The translations under genes were made by a program, and so were the position numbers. From contig CAZXQO010000004.1 of assembly GCA_964643075.1 (NCBI GenBank), positions 1 through 64,000 of the forward strand: DNA of 64,000 bases. Reading direction: 5' to 3'. The notes below the pieces were generated by a model that saw only the letters and a list, made by a program, of their open reading frames with translations, was not told where the DNA came from and made no database searches. Within the stretch, counting starts at the first letter, position 1, and the number at the start of each line of letters is the position of its first letter. Below are positions 24,701-32,500 of this stretch, one piece after another. The DNA is from Desulfocucumis sp964643075. GTDB lineage: Bacteria > Bacillota > Desulfotomaculia > Desulfotomaculales > Desulfocucumaceae.

Positions 24701-24720
24701 CAATGATATGCGCGCTTTAA
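21712..24720 (+). CDS. hdrA: Double-length HdrA, copy 1 (Hdr-Flx electron-bifurcating subunit)
   Basis: 1002 residues, about 1.5 times methanogen HdrA. Domain order: FAD fold (VVGSGIAGIQASLDLAESG); the HdrA motif DKTFPTNDCSMCILSPKLVECGRH; ferredoxin clusters (CTGCGSCAEECP and CGKCLEACQAGA); a second HdrA-like FAD module starting near residue 600 (VIGGGVAGMTAAIDMA); and a C-terminal ferredoxin pair (CVGCGVCESVCP, CKGCGACASSC). HdrA is the flavin-based bifurcation hub linking an MvhD/Flx electron input, ferredoxin and a CCG-domain partner. The ATG at 21712 lies 17 bases from AGGAGG. A better spaced GTG-ATG at 21701-21704 opens a tiny reading frame that ends on top of this start, so coupled initiation is possible. 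Confidence 0.92.
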   Translation: MSTNKVGAVLVVGSGIAGIQASLDLAESGYYVYLVEKQPAIGGVMPMLDKTFPTNDCSMCILSPKLVECGRHLNIETITSAQLVDLQGEPGNFKATIEKKARFVDISKCTGCGSCAEECPVKVDDDFNQGLGKRKAIYKLYAQAYPNAYAIDSSKCLKIKKPKACGKCLEACQAGAIDHTMQDETMEIQVGSVILVPGFEAFDASKLSYYGYGKLPNVVTSLEFERLLSASGPFGGHLIRRSDHKEPHKVAWIQCVGSRNCRTDHGYCSSVCCMYAIKEAVIAKEHASYELDTAIFFMDMRTYGKDFEKYYNRAKNEQGVRFLRSRIYEVVETADGSGDLKIRYANEDGAITEEVFDMVVLSIGLEPSKDMVELAGKIGIELNKYNFAEPASMSGVATNKPGVFVAGAFSGPRDIPETVMQASAAAGNSAAILAEARGTLVKSKEYPPERDVSGEIVRTGVFICHCGINIGSVVKVPDVVAYARTLPGVAFAEEKLYACSQDTAGQIKEAIEQYNLNRIVVASCSPRTHEPMFQETLKEAGLNACLFEMANIRDQCSWVHQSEPEKATAKAKDLVKMAVTKAALLEPVQPVSLGMNHDTLVIGGGVAGMTAAIDMAQQGYKVALVEKSSELGGIANRIRYGIHGEDIQAFVADLAARVKSNQLIKLYTGVEINEVHGFVGNFVTKLSTGEELQHGVTIIATGGNEYKPNEYLYGQHKNVKTLLDLESDLAEGKLAGAKNIVFIQCVGSRDDERPYCSRICCTKAVKQALKVKEANPAANVFILYRDIRTYGFYEDLYTEARNKGVIFVRYAVDNKPVVEASGDKVKVTVTDHVLGAPVVIEADVLGLAAAIVPADNGQLSQFFKVPLNQEGFFLEAHMKLRPVDFGTDGVFMCGLAHGPKNLEENICQAKAAVARACTVLAKESIQVEGKCAVVNKKKCVGCGVCESVCPAKAIAVDAEEKVAMVNEALCKGCGACASSCRCGALNVKGCTDQQIMSMICAL

Positions 24721-24742
24721 CGTCAGGGGAGGGATATAGGTT

Positions 24743-25186
24743 ATGGAATGGGAACCAAAAATAGTTGCTTTTCTGTGCAACTGGTGTAGCTATGCCGGGG
24801 CCGACCTGGCGGGGATCAGCAGGATTCAGTATCCTCCTAACATCCGGGTTATCCGGGTGCCTTGCTCAGGAAGAATAAATCCGCTATTCATATTCTCAGC
24901 TCTTCGCAATGGCGCCGACGGCGTGCTCACCTCTGGGTGACACCCCGGTGACTGCCACTATGTTAGTGGCAATTACGTGGCCAGAAGAAAATTCGCCTTA
25001 GTAAAAAGCCTGGTTGAGTACATGGGCTTTGAAAGCGACAGGGTCAATTTCTCCTGGGTATCCGCCGCCGAGGGCGGGCGCTTTGCCGAAGTTGTAAAGG
25101 ACGTTACAGATAAAGTGAAAAATTTGGGCCCGAACAAGGGGCTAATTCCCAGTGAAGCGGGGTGTAGTTGCGGATGCAAAAACTAG
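24743..25186 (+). CDS. mvhD: MvhD/FlxD-type [2Fe-2S] adaptor, selenoprotein
   Basis: A 147-residue MvhD-family protein whose codon 66 is UGA (24938-24940). Reading UGA as selenocysteine joins two half-frames into one complete protein: ...GADGVLTSG-U-HPGDCHYVSGNY.... In the paralogue at 34002 the same position is Cys66 (GADGVYVAGCMEGDCHF). A perfect 8-bp hairpin begins 12 bases after the UGA. MvhD transfers electrons from a hydrogenase, Flx or formate module to HdrA through a [2Fe-2S] cluster. It lies between hdrA and flxC-like genes. Standard gene callers would split or truncate it. The host must have selABCD, which is not in the window. Confidence 0.9.
24938..24971 (+). promoter_or_regulatory. 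SECIS-like element after the UGA codon of mvhD
   Basis: TGCCACTA (24953-24960) pairs exactly with TAGTGGCA (24964-24971) around a TGT, 12 bases downstream of the UGA. Position and size fit the bacterial SECIS that SelB reads. Opening the top A-T pairs gives a larger apical loop containing TGTT. Confidence 0.75.
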
Positions 25187-26127
25187 CGGCGGCGGTACAA
25201 GACGCAGCAAAAAAGCTACTGGATGAGAACAAGGTTGACCTGGTTGTGGGTTTTGCCAGGGGTAGCCTGCCTCTCCGCAGCACGCCGTGCTTTATTCGCA
25301 AATCCTGCGATGCGGCGCAGCTGACCTGGGACTATAGCTGCGAAAACAATCTGGCCAATTTCCTGCGCAAGCGCGAAGGAAAAGTGGGCGTTGTGGCCAA
25401 GGGCTGTGATGTACGTTCAATAGTGGCTCTGATTAAGGAAAACCAGATCAATCGTGACAACCTGTATATAATAGGAATTCCCTGTGCCGGTATGGTTGAC
25501 CGCAACAAGGTAGATGAGCTGTTGGAAGGCAAGGAACTCCTGGAGACTGAAGAAAAAGGCGATACCCTGGTGTTAAAGGGTAAAGGCTTTGCAATGGAAG
25601 CCAAACTGGAAGATCTATATCACGACACCTGCAAAGCCTGCCGCTATGGCAACCCGGTGATATATGACATGCTGGTTGGCGAGCCCGTGCCTACTAAGGG
25701 AGAAGATGATTTTGCCGACGTTAAGGCCTTTGAGGCATTAACGGCCACGGAGCGCAGGAAAGCGCTGGCGGATGACCTGTCCAAGTGTATCAGGTGCTAC
25801 GCCTGCCGCAACGCCTGCCCCATGTGCTACTGCACTGAGTGTTTCGTTGATTGCTCAACCCCCGGCTGGATCGGCAAGGCGCCTGAAGTTGCCGACAATA
25901 TGCTGTTCCAGGCAGTCAGAGTCTTTCACCTGGCCGGCCGCTGCGCCGATTGCGGAGCCTGTGACCGGGCCTGTCCCATGGGCATTAACCTGAGAGGTAT
26001 TACACGTAAAATGGTCAAGGAAGTTAAGGATTTATTCGGTTATGAAGCCGGTGTCAACATGGAGGACAAACCTGCCCTGTCTGACTTCACCGCCGACGAT
26101 CCCCAACCTTTCCTGGTGAAGGAGTGA
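25174..26127 (+). CDS. FdhB/FrhB-like Fe-S protein (FlxC-like)
   Basis: A 317-residue protein. The N-terminal half resembles the FrhB/FdhB family (VVAKGCDVRSIVALIKENQI, then IIGIPCAGM). The C-terminal half has two [4Fe-4S] motifs: CIRCYACRNACPMCYC and CADCGACDRACPMG. Such proteins connect NAD(P)H-, F420- or formate-oxidising modules to Hdr. The ATG at 25174 overlaps the end of mvhD, implying translational coupling. Calling it FlxC rests on the neighbouring FlxA/B-like genes. Confidence 0.75.
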   Translation: MQKLAAAVQDAAKKLLDENKVDLVVGFARGSLPLRSTPCFIRKSCDAAQLTWDYSCENNLANFLRKREGKVGVVAKGCDVRSIVALIKENQINRDNLYIIGIPCAGMVDRNKVDELLEGKELLETEEKGDTLVLKGKGFAMEAKLEDLYHDTCKACRYGNPVIYDMLVGEPVPTKGEDDFADVKAFEALTATERRKALADDLSKCIRCYACRNACPMCYCTECFVDCSTPGWIGKAPEVADNMLFQAVRVFHLAGRCADCGACDRACPMGINLRGITRKMVKEVKDLFGYEAGVNMEDKPALSDFTADDPQPFLVKE

Positions 26128-26137
26128 GGTGAAAAGG

Positions 26138-27154
26138 ATGATTATTAGCAAAAGCGCAATAGCCGGTTTGCTGGATAAAATTATTGCTGAGTACCAGGTA
26201 TTTGCCCCGGTCAAGGAGGGTACTTACTCTCTGTTCAAGCAAATCAAATCCGGCGCCGAAGCTGATTTAAGCAGCAAAAACACTAAAACCCCACCCAAAG
26301 GGATCCTTTTCCCTCAGTCTGAAAAGCTGTTCTCCTATAGCGTGACTCCGGAAGGAACCAGGGTGGAAGAATGTGTGGACAACGGCAAGAAGGTAGTATT
26401 CGGTATCCGTCCCTGTGATGCCAAAAGCCTTCTCCTGCTGGATAACGTATTTAAAAATAATCAATACGAAGACCCTTATTATATGAACAGGCGGGCCAAT
26501 ACCATATTAGTGGGTATAGGCTGTAATGATCCTGCCAGCACCTGTTTCTGCACTTCCATGAATAGCGGTCCTTTTGACGCCAGCGGGCTGGACCTTCTGC
26601 TTGTGGATACCGGGGAAAACTATGTTGTGGAAGCCGTAAGCGACAGGGGCAAGGAACTGGCCGCTAAGATGGGCCTCACCGCCGCAGGCGAGGCAGATAA
26701 ATCCGCTGCGGCCAAGGTGAAAGCATCCGCTGAGGTGGCTTGCAAGGTTAATACCAAGGGCCTTAAGGAAAAATTGGATGCGAACTTCTATGACGAAGTC
26801 TGGGATCGTATCCATGAAAAATGCCTGGGCTGCGGCTCATGCACCTATTCCTGCCCAACCTGCCACTGCTTTGACATTGTGGATGACGCTGTGGACTGCA
26901 ACGGTTGCCGGGTCCGTAACTGGGACTCCTGCATGTACCCGCTATTTACCCTGCACGGATCGGGACACAACCCGCGCACCAGTGGCAAAGAGCGCATGCG
27001 CCAGCGGGTTATGCACAAGTTCAAGTATTTTGTAGATAATTTCAATGCCATGGCCTGTGTGGGCTGCGGCAGATGTATCAAGAACTGCCCCGTAAATCTG
27101 GACATCCGGGAAGTGCTGGCGGATATCCTGGGGTCGGAAGCGAGGGATAAATAA
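26138..27154 (+). CDS. FlxB/AsrA-like 4Fe-4S protein
   Basis: A 338-residue protein of the anaerobic sulfite reductase A/hydrogenase beta-like family: GIRPCDAKSLLLLDNVF, GCNDPASTCFC, and two C-terminal [4Fe-4S] motifs (CLGCGSCTYSCPTCHCF and CVGCGRCIKNCPVN). In the Flx complex it conducts electrons between the FAD subunit and MvhD/HdrA. A GTG at 26129 is an alternative start; the ATG at 26138 has GAGGTG six bases before it. The stop overlaps the next ATG. Confidence 0.8.
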   Translation: MIISKSAIAGLLDKIIAEYQVFAPVKEGTYSLFKQIKSGAEADLSSKNTKTPPKGILFPQSEKLFSYSVTPEGTRVEECVDNGKKVVFGIRPCDAKSLLLLDNVFKNNQYEDPYYMNRRANTILVGIGCNDPASTCFCTSMNSGPFDASGLDLLLVDTGENYVVEAVSDRGKELAAKMGLTAAGEADKSAAAKVKASAEVACKVNTKGLKEKLDANFYDEVWDRIHEKCLGCGSCTYSCPTCHCFDIVDDAVDCNGCRVRNWDSCMYPLFTLHGSGHNPRTSGKERMRQRVMHKFKYFVDNFNAMACVGCGRCIKNCPVNLDIREVLADILGSEARDK

Positions 27155-27996
27155 TGCTAAAAAATCCGTATCTACCGCTCCCAATGAAACTGGTGAAGAA
27201 TTTCACCGAAACTGAAGACAAATTGATCCATACTTTTACCTTTGAATATCTGAATCCTGAGGATGAAAAGACATTCCCATATATGCCCGGACAGTTTGCC
27301 GAAATTTGCGTATTCGGCAAAGGTGAAGCTCCCTTTGGCATAGCTTCTTCCCCCACCGAGCCCGGCCAGCTTAAATTTTCCGTGGCCAAGGTGGGTGTGG
27401 TATCTACTGCCCTGCACATGATGGAAGAGGGCGCAATTGTTGGTATGCGCGGTCCCTTGGGCAATTACTACCCGATGGAGCAGATGAAGGGCAAAAATGT
27501 GGTCATCATAGGTGGGGGTTTTGCCTTCACCACCCTGCGCTCACTGGCCACATACATGCTAAAGCCCGAGCACAGGGGCGATTATGGCAACATTACTGTT
27601 ATTTATGGAGCGAGAAACCCTGGCCTGTTACTGTACAAAGAAGAGCTGGCTGACTGGGAAAAACGGTCCGATATTGACCTGGTATGCACCATTGACCGCC
27701 CGGTGGAAGGCTGGAATAAGAGAGTGGGCTTTATCCCCACTGTTACCAAGGAGATATCGCCCAGTTCCGACAACACTGTGGCCATAATCTGCGGCCCGCC
27801 GGTAATGATTAAGTTTACCATGCCTGTGCTGGAAGAGTGCGGGTTTAAGCCCGAACAAATCATCATGTCCCTGGAAAACCGTATGAAATGCGGTATAGGT
27901 ATGTGTGGCCGCTGCAATGTCGGCAACAAATATGTTTGCAAGGATGGTCCTGTATTTACAAAAGCGGAGTTAAACGAACTGCCCAATGAATATTAA
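27154..27996 (+). CDS. FlxA/AsrB-like FAD/NAD(P)-binding oxidoreductase
   Basis: A 280-residue ferredoxin-NADP reductase fold. FAD is bound by YMPGQFAEI and PFGIASSP. The nucleotide site is IIGGGFAFTTLRSLA. The C-terminal [2Fe-2S] motif is CGIGMCGRC followed by VCKDGPVF. It resembles FlxA, PyrK and AsrB. It would oxidise NAD(P)H and feed FlxB/C, MvhD and HdrA. The ATG overlaps the FlxB stop (TAATG). Confidence 0.85.
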   Translation: MLKNPYLPLPMKLVKNFTETEDKLIHTFTFEYLNPEDEKTFPYMPGQFAEICVFGKGEAPFGIASSPTEPGQLKFSVAKVGVVSTALHMMEEGAIVGMRGPLGNYYPMEQMKGKNVVIIGGGFAFTTLRSLATYMLKPEHRGDYGNITVIYGARNPGLLLYKEELADWEKRSDIDLVCTIDRPVEGWNKRVGFIPTVTKEISPSSDNTVAIICGPPVMIKFTMPVLEECGFKPEQIIMSLENRMKCGIGMCGRCNVGNKYVCKDGPVFTKAELNELPNEY

Positions 27997-28120
27997 TGCT
28001 AAAATTATTGCCTGAGCTGATATGCCGCCCCGTTTGCGGGCGGCAAGGCAATTCCGGTTTGCGAATATAGATGGTAAAGCCATTTTATAGAGAAACTCCA
28101 TCGAAGGGAGGACTTGTATA

Positions 28121-29362
28121 ATGGAAGCTATTCAAGCTTCAAACCTCAATCCCGGGTTAAAGGATGAGATTGCCGGGATATTAGACAGAGCTTTAGTGGC
28201 CGGCAATAACTTCACACAGTGCCTTGCCTGCGGCATGTGCACAGCCGGGTGCCCTTACTCGGATGTTCATGAGGACAATGACCCCAGAAAGTTTTTGCGC
28301 AAAATTGTACTTGGTATGAAGGAAGAAGCCTGGGCTGATCCTTATATCTGGTATTGCACCATGTGCGAGCGCTGCACAGTGGAGTGCCCCATGGGAGTTA
28401 ATATACCTTCACTGGTGCGGTCCATGCGCGGGCAATTCCCCAAAGATAAAATCCCCGGCTACCTGCAGACAATCGCCGAAGAGCATAAAGAGTCCGGCAA
28501 CCAGATGAATGTAGGTCAGGAAGACTACGAAGAGACTCTGGAGTGGATCCAGGACGAGATGCGTGAAGAAATGGGTGACCCTGATTTCACCATTCCTCTG
28601 AACAAAGAAGGAGCCCAATACTTTTATGGCTTCAACGCCCGGGATGTTAAAATCTATGCCAATGAATTGCAGACTACCCTAAAAATATTCTATGCTGCGG
28701 GCATTGACTACACCATCAGCACCAAGCGTTGGGACGCCACTAACATTGCTCTGTTTACCGGCCAAAACGATGATTTTGTAGAAATTTCCATGCCCATTTG
28801 GGAAGAGTTCGACCGCTTGGGCTGCAAGGAGTTTATCGTTACTGAGTGCGGTCACGCCTTCCGCTCCATGCGCTGGGGCTACAGGACATTTTGGAAGGGT
28901 AAAGAATTCCCCATTCGCCATATATTAGAGCTGCTCAACGATCTGGTTAAAGAAGGCAAGCTTAAGCTCGATCCCGATGCCATTACCGAAGTGGTAACAT
29001 ACCATGATCCATGCAACACGGCCCGTAAAGAGGGCGTATGGGAGGCTCCCAGGGAACTGGCCAGGAGCTTTGTAAAGAATTTCGTGGACATGAACCCTAA
29101 CGGCAGGATGAATTACTGCTGTGGCGGTGGCGGCGGTGCCATGGCCATGCCGGAATTTAACGATAAGCGTAAGCTAAAGGGTCAGCGTAAAGTGGATCAG
29201 GTTATGGCCACCGGAGCCGAAATTGTGATTGTTCCCTGTCATAACTGTATGGACCAGTTCAACGATATGAATAAATGGTACCCGGATACCAAGGGTAAAT
29301 CCAAGAATTTACACATGTGTTCATTGATGGAAAGGGCGCTAATTATGCCGGAAAAAGAATAA
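28121..29362 (+). CDS. DsrK/HdrD-like Fe-S oxidoreductase with one CCG domain
   Basis: A 413-residue protein. N-terminal ferredoxin motifs (CLACGMCTAGCPYS and CTMCERCTVECPMG) are followed by one complete CCG domain (DPCNTARK, CCGGGGGAM, CHNC). The position of a first CCG is degenerate (TECGHAF). The CCGGGGG form is typical of DsrK, HmcF and TmcB, which reduce DsrC-type disulfides. It follows the Flx genes after a 124-base gap holding a GC hairpin (28024-28044). It is the only CCG partner encoded in this direction, so it may replace HdrBC for HdrA copy 1 or 2. Confidence 0.8.
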   Translation: MEAIQASNLNPGLKDEIAGILDRALVAGNNFTQCLACGMCTAGCPYSDVHEDNDPRKFLRKIVLGMKEEAWADPYIWYCTMCERCTVECPMGVNIPSLVRSMRGQFPKDKIPGYLQTIAEEHKESGNQMNVGQEDYEETLEWIQDEMREEMGDPDFTIPLNKEGAQYFYGFNARDVKIYANELQTTLKIFYAAGIDYTISTKRWDATNIALFTGQNDDFVEISMPIWEEFDRLGCKEFIVTECGHAFRSMRWGYRTFWKGKEFPIRHILELLNDLVKEGKLKLDPDAITEVVTYHDPCNTARKEGVWEAPRELARSFVKNFVDMNPNGRMNYCCGGGGGAMAMPEFNDKRKLKGQRKVDQVMATGAEIVIVPCHNCMDQFNDMNKWYPDTKGKSKNLHMCSLMERALIMPEKE

Positions 29363-29439
29363 AGAGATTAAGCTACATCCGAAAAAAAACTAAATACAAG
29401 TGATGAAAAATAGGTTTATTGTTTAGTAGAGTGGAAGAC

Positions 29440-29488
29440 AACCTGTTTGATTTGTGTTTTTGCTATATAGCCGCATTTCAAACAGGTT
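29440..29488 (+). terminator. 11-bp inverted repeat before the second hdrA
   Basis: AACCTGTTTGA (29440-29450) pairs with TCAAACAGGTT (29478-29488) and is followed by TTCC. A second small hairpin (GGAGAA...TTCTCC, 29526-29545) abuts the ribosome site of the next gene. This could terminate the upstream unit or attenuate the downstream one. Confidence 0.4.
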
Positions 29489-29561
29489 TTCCCTCATGCT
29501 ACCACACTGTTCACACAAATTTACTGGAGAAAAGAGAGATTCTCCGGAGAGGACGGATGTG

Positions 29562-32500
29562 ATGCCAATGGGTAGTGAGAAAATAGGGGCAGTAATGGTG
29601 GTTGGCGCTGGCATAGCTGGTATTCAGGCCTCGCTTGACCTGGCCGAATCCGGGTACTATGTGTATCTGGTGGAAAGTTCCCCTGCCATTGGTGGAACCA
29701 TGCCCATGTTGGACAAAACGTTCCCTACCAATGACTGTTCTATGTGCATATTGTCACCCAAACTTGTGGAATGCGGGCGTCACCTGAATATAAAGACTTA
29801 CACATTATCCGATGTACTTGCTGTACAAGGTGAACCGGGTAGCTATAAGGTAAAGATTAAACAGCGGGCCAGATATGTCGAGGCGGATAAATGTAAAGCT
29901 TGTAATGAATGTGCCATAGCGTGCCCGGTGGAAGTACCCAATGATTTTAACCAGAATCTTGAGAACCGTAAAGCTGTGTACAAGCGTTATGCCCAGGCTT
30001 ATCCCACTGCCTTCGTTATCGACAAACGCGGCATTTCTCCTTGTAAAGCCGCCTGTCCTACAGGGGTTAACGCTCAGGGCTACACACAGTTAATCAAAAA
30101 AGGTAAATTTATTGAAGCCTGGCAAACAATATATAGAGATAATCCTTTCCCGGCGGCCTGCGGCCGCATATGCACACATCCCTGCCAGACAAAATGCCAC
30201 CGTGGCAGTGTAGATGAGCCTGTGAGCATTATGCGCCTGAAACGTGCTGCCTCCGATTACGCTTATAATAATCTGGACGAACTTCCACTACCAGAATTAA
30301 CGGAGAACAATGGTATCAAAGTGGCTGTTGTGGGCGCCGGGCCGGCCGGACTGTCCTCAGCCTATCAGCTAGTAAAAAAAGGATACAGTGTAACAGTATT
30401 TGAAGCGCTGCCCGTAGCCGGCGGTATGCTGCGGGTTGGTATACCAGAATACCGTTTGCCCAAAAAGTGGGTTGACCTGGAAGTTGACTTGCTTAAGCGA
30501 TTAGGAGTGGAAATAAAACTCAATACGCCTATCAGTAGTGAGTTTACTATAAACGATATATTTGGTCAGGGCTATAAGGCGGTGTTTATATCCGTCGGCG
30601 CACACAAGGGGATGAGCCTGCGTGTTCCCGGGGAGGATCTGAACGGAGTTATACCGGCCGTGGATATGCTGCGCCGGATGAATCTGGGCGAGAAGGTAGA
30701 CATATCAGGTAAGGTTGTTGTTATAGGCGGCGGTAATGTTGCCATGGATGCAGCCCGCAGTTCGGTACGCCTTGGCGCAGGGGAAGTACACGTGTTTGCG
30801 CTGGAATCGGACGAAGAAATGCCTGCCTCCAGGGAAGAAATTGATGCAGCCAAAGAGGAAGGTGTAATATTCCACCACCGCCGGGGGGTTAAGGCAGTAA
30901 AAGGCAGTGACGGCAAGGTGACTGCACTGGAAACTATTGCGGTAGCCAGCGTATTTGACGTTGAAGGAAGATTTTCACCCTCATATATAGAAGCTACTGA
31001 GGAAATTATTACAGCTGATCGCATCATTATCGCCGCAGGACAGTCATCAGATCTGAGCTTTTTGGGCGGTGACCTGGAAAAGCTTGCTGTCAGGGGACGG
31101 CTGCAAGCGGACCGGGACACTTTAGCCACCGCCGTGCCCGGCGTATTTGCAGGTGGTGACGCTGTCACCGGGCCAAGAACTGTGGTGGAGGCCATCGGCG
31201 CCGGTAAGGAGGCAGCCGAATCAATCGACAGGTATATCCGTGGAATTGATATGAAAGAAAACAGACTATTATCAATCCCGGAGGAGGAAATTGCACCTTT
31301 AAGACAGAATAAAAAAGATATAGATATTATTATGCCGGTGCCTGTACAGCATATCGACCCCGTTCAAAGAGCGTCCTCTTTTGATGAGGATTCTCTGGGC
31401 TATTCAATGGAGCAGGCTCAAAAAGAAGCGGAGAGATGTCTTAATTGCGGTGTTTGCTCCGAATGCCTGGAATGTGAAAGGGCCTGCCTGGCAGGGGCCA
31501 TCAATCATGGCATGAAAGATGAAGAGATTGAATTTGAAGTGGGGGCAGTCGTATTATGCCCCGGCTTTGAGCCCTTTGACAGTACAAAACTATCCTATTA
31601 CGGCTATGGTAAATATCCCAACGTACTTACCAGCCTGGAATTTGAAAGGGTTCTCAGTGCCTCCGGGCCGTTCCACGGACATCTGATCCGTCCTTATGAT
31701 CATAAAGAACCCCAAAAGATTGCCTGGATACAGTGTGTGGGTTCCCGTAACACCAGGGAAAACAGGGATTACTGTTCATCCGTATGCTGTATGTATGCCA
31801 TCAAGGAAGCGGTTATTGCCAAGGAACACAGCAAAACGCCGCTGGATACAACTATTTTTTATATGGACATGAGAACTTATGGCAAGGGGTTTGAAAAGTA
31901 TTATAACCGGTCGGAAAAAGAATATGGCGTAAGGTTTGTGCGCTCCAGGATTTATGAATTAATGGAAACACTTGATGATGATAAAAATTTAACCATACGC
32001 TATAGTGATGAAGACGGCAATTTGCATAGCGAAATATTTGACATGGTTGTATTGTCAGTTGGTATGCAGCCTTCCGCATCGGCCATGGAATTAAGCAAAA
32101 AAATGGGTGTGGAATTGAATAGGTTCGGCTTTGCTGAGCCCCTGCCCCTAACCGGTATTGGCACCAACAAACCCGGCATTTACGTTGCTGGCTCCTTCGG
32201 GGGGCCCATGGATATACCTGAAACAGTAATGCAGGCCAGTGCTGCAGTGGGTGCAGCAGGCGGGATACTGTCCGAAGCCAGGGGCACCCTGGTTAAGGAA
32301 AAGGTTTATCCGCCTGAAAAAGATATTATTGGTCAGGAGCCCCGTATCGGCGTATTTGTTTGTCATTGCGGTATAAACATCGGTGGCGTGGTGGATGTGC
32401 CCGCAGTTGTTGAGATGGCTAAAACACTGCCCAATGTTGTTTATGCTGAAGATAACTTATATACATGTTCCCAGGATACCCAGGCAAAAATTAAAGACCT

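Noticed and set aside
24977..25186. Separate 69-codon gene after the UGA of mvhD
   Set aside because: It begins inside a conserved MvhD helix and has no ribosome site. It is the C-terminal half of the selenoprotein.
29454..29561. 36-codon N-terminal extension of the HdrA-GltD fusion
   Set aside because: It would be translated from the intergenic hairpins. HdrA homology starts at the ATG at 29562, which has a proper ribosome site.
30572..31195. 207-codon minus-strand frame inside the HdrA-GltD gene
   Set aside because: Ser/Thr/Pro-rich translation typical of an antisense shadow. The plus-strand frame has complete domain signatures.
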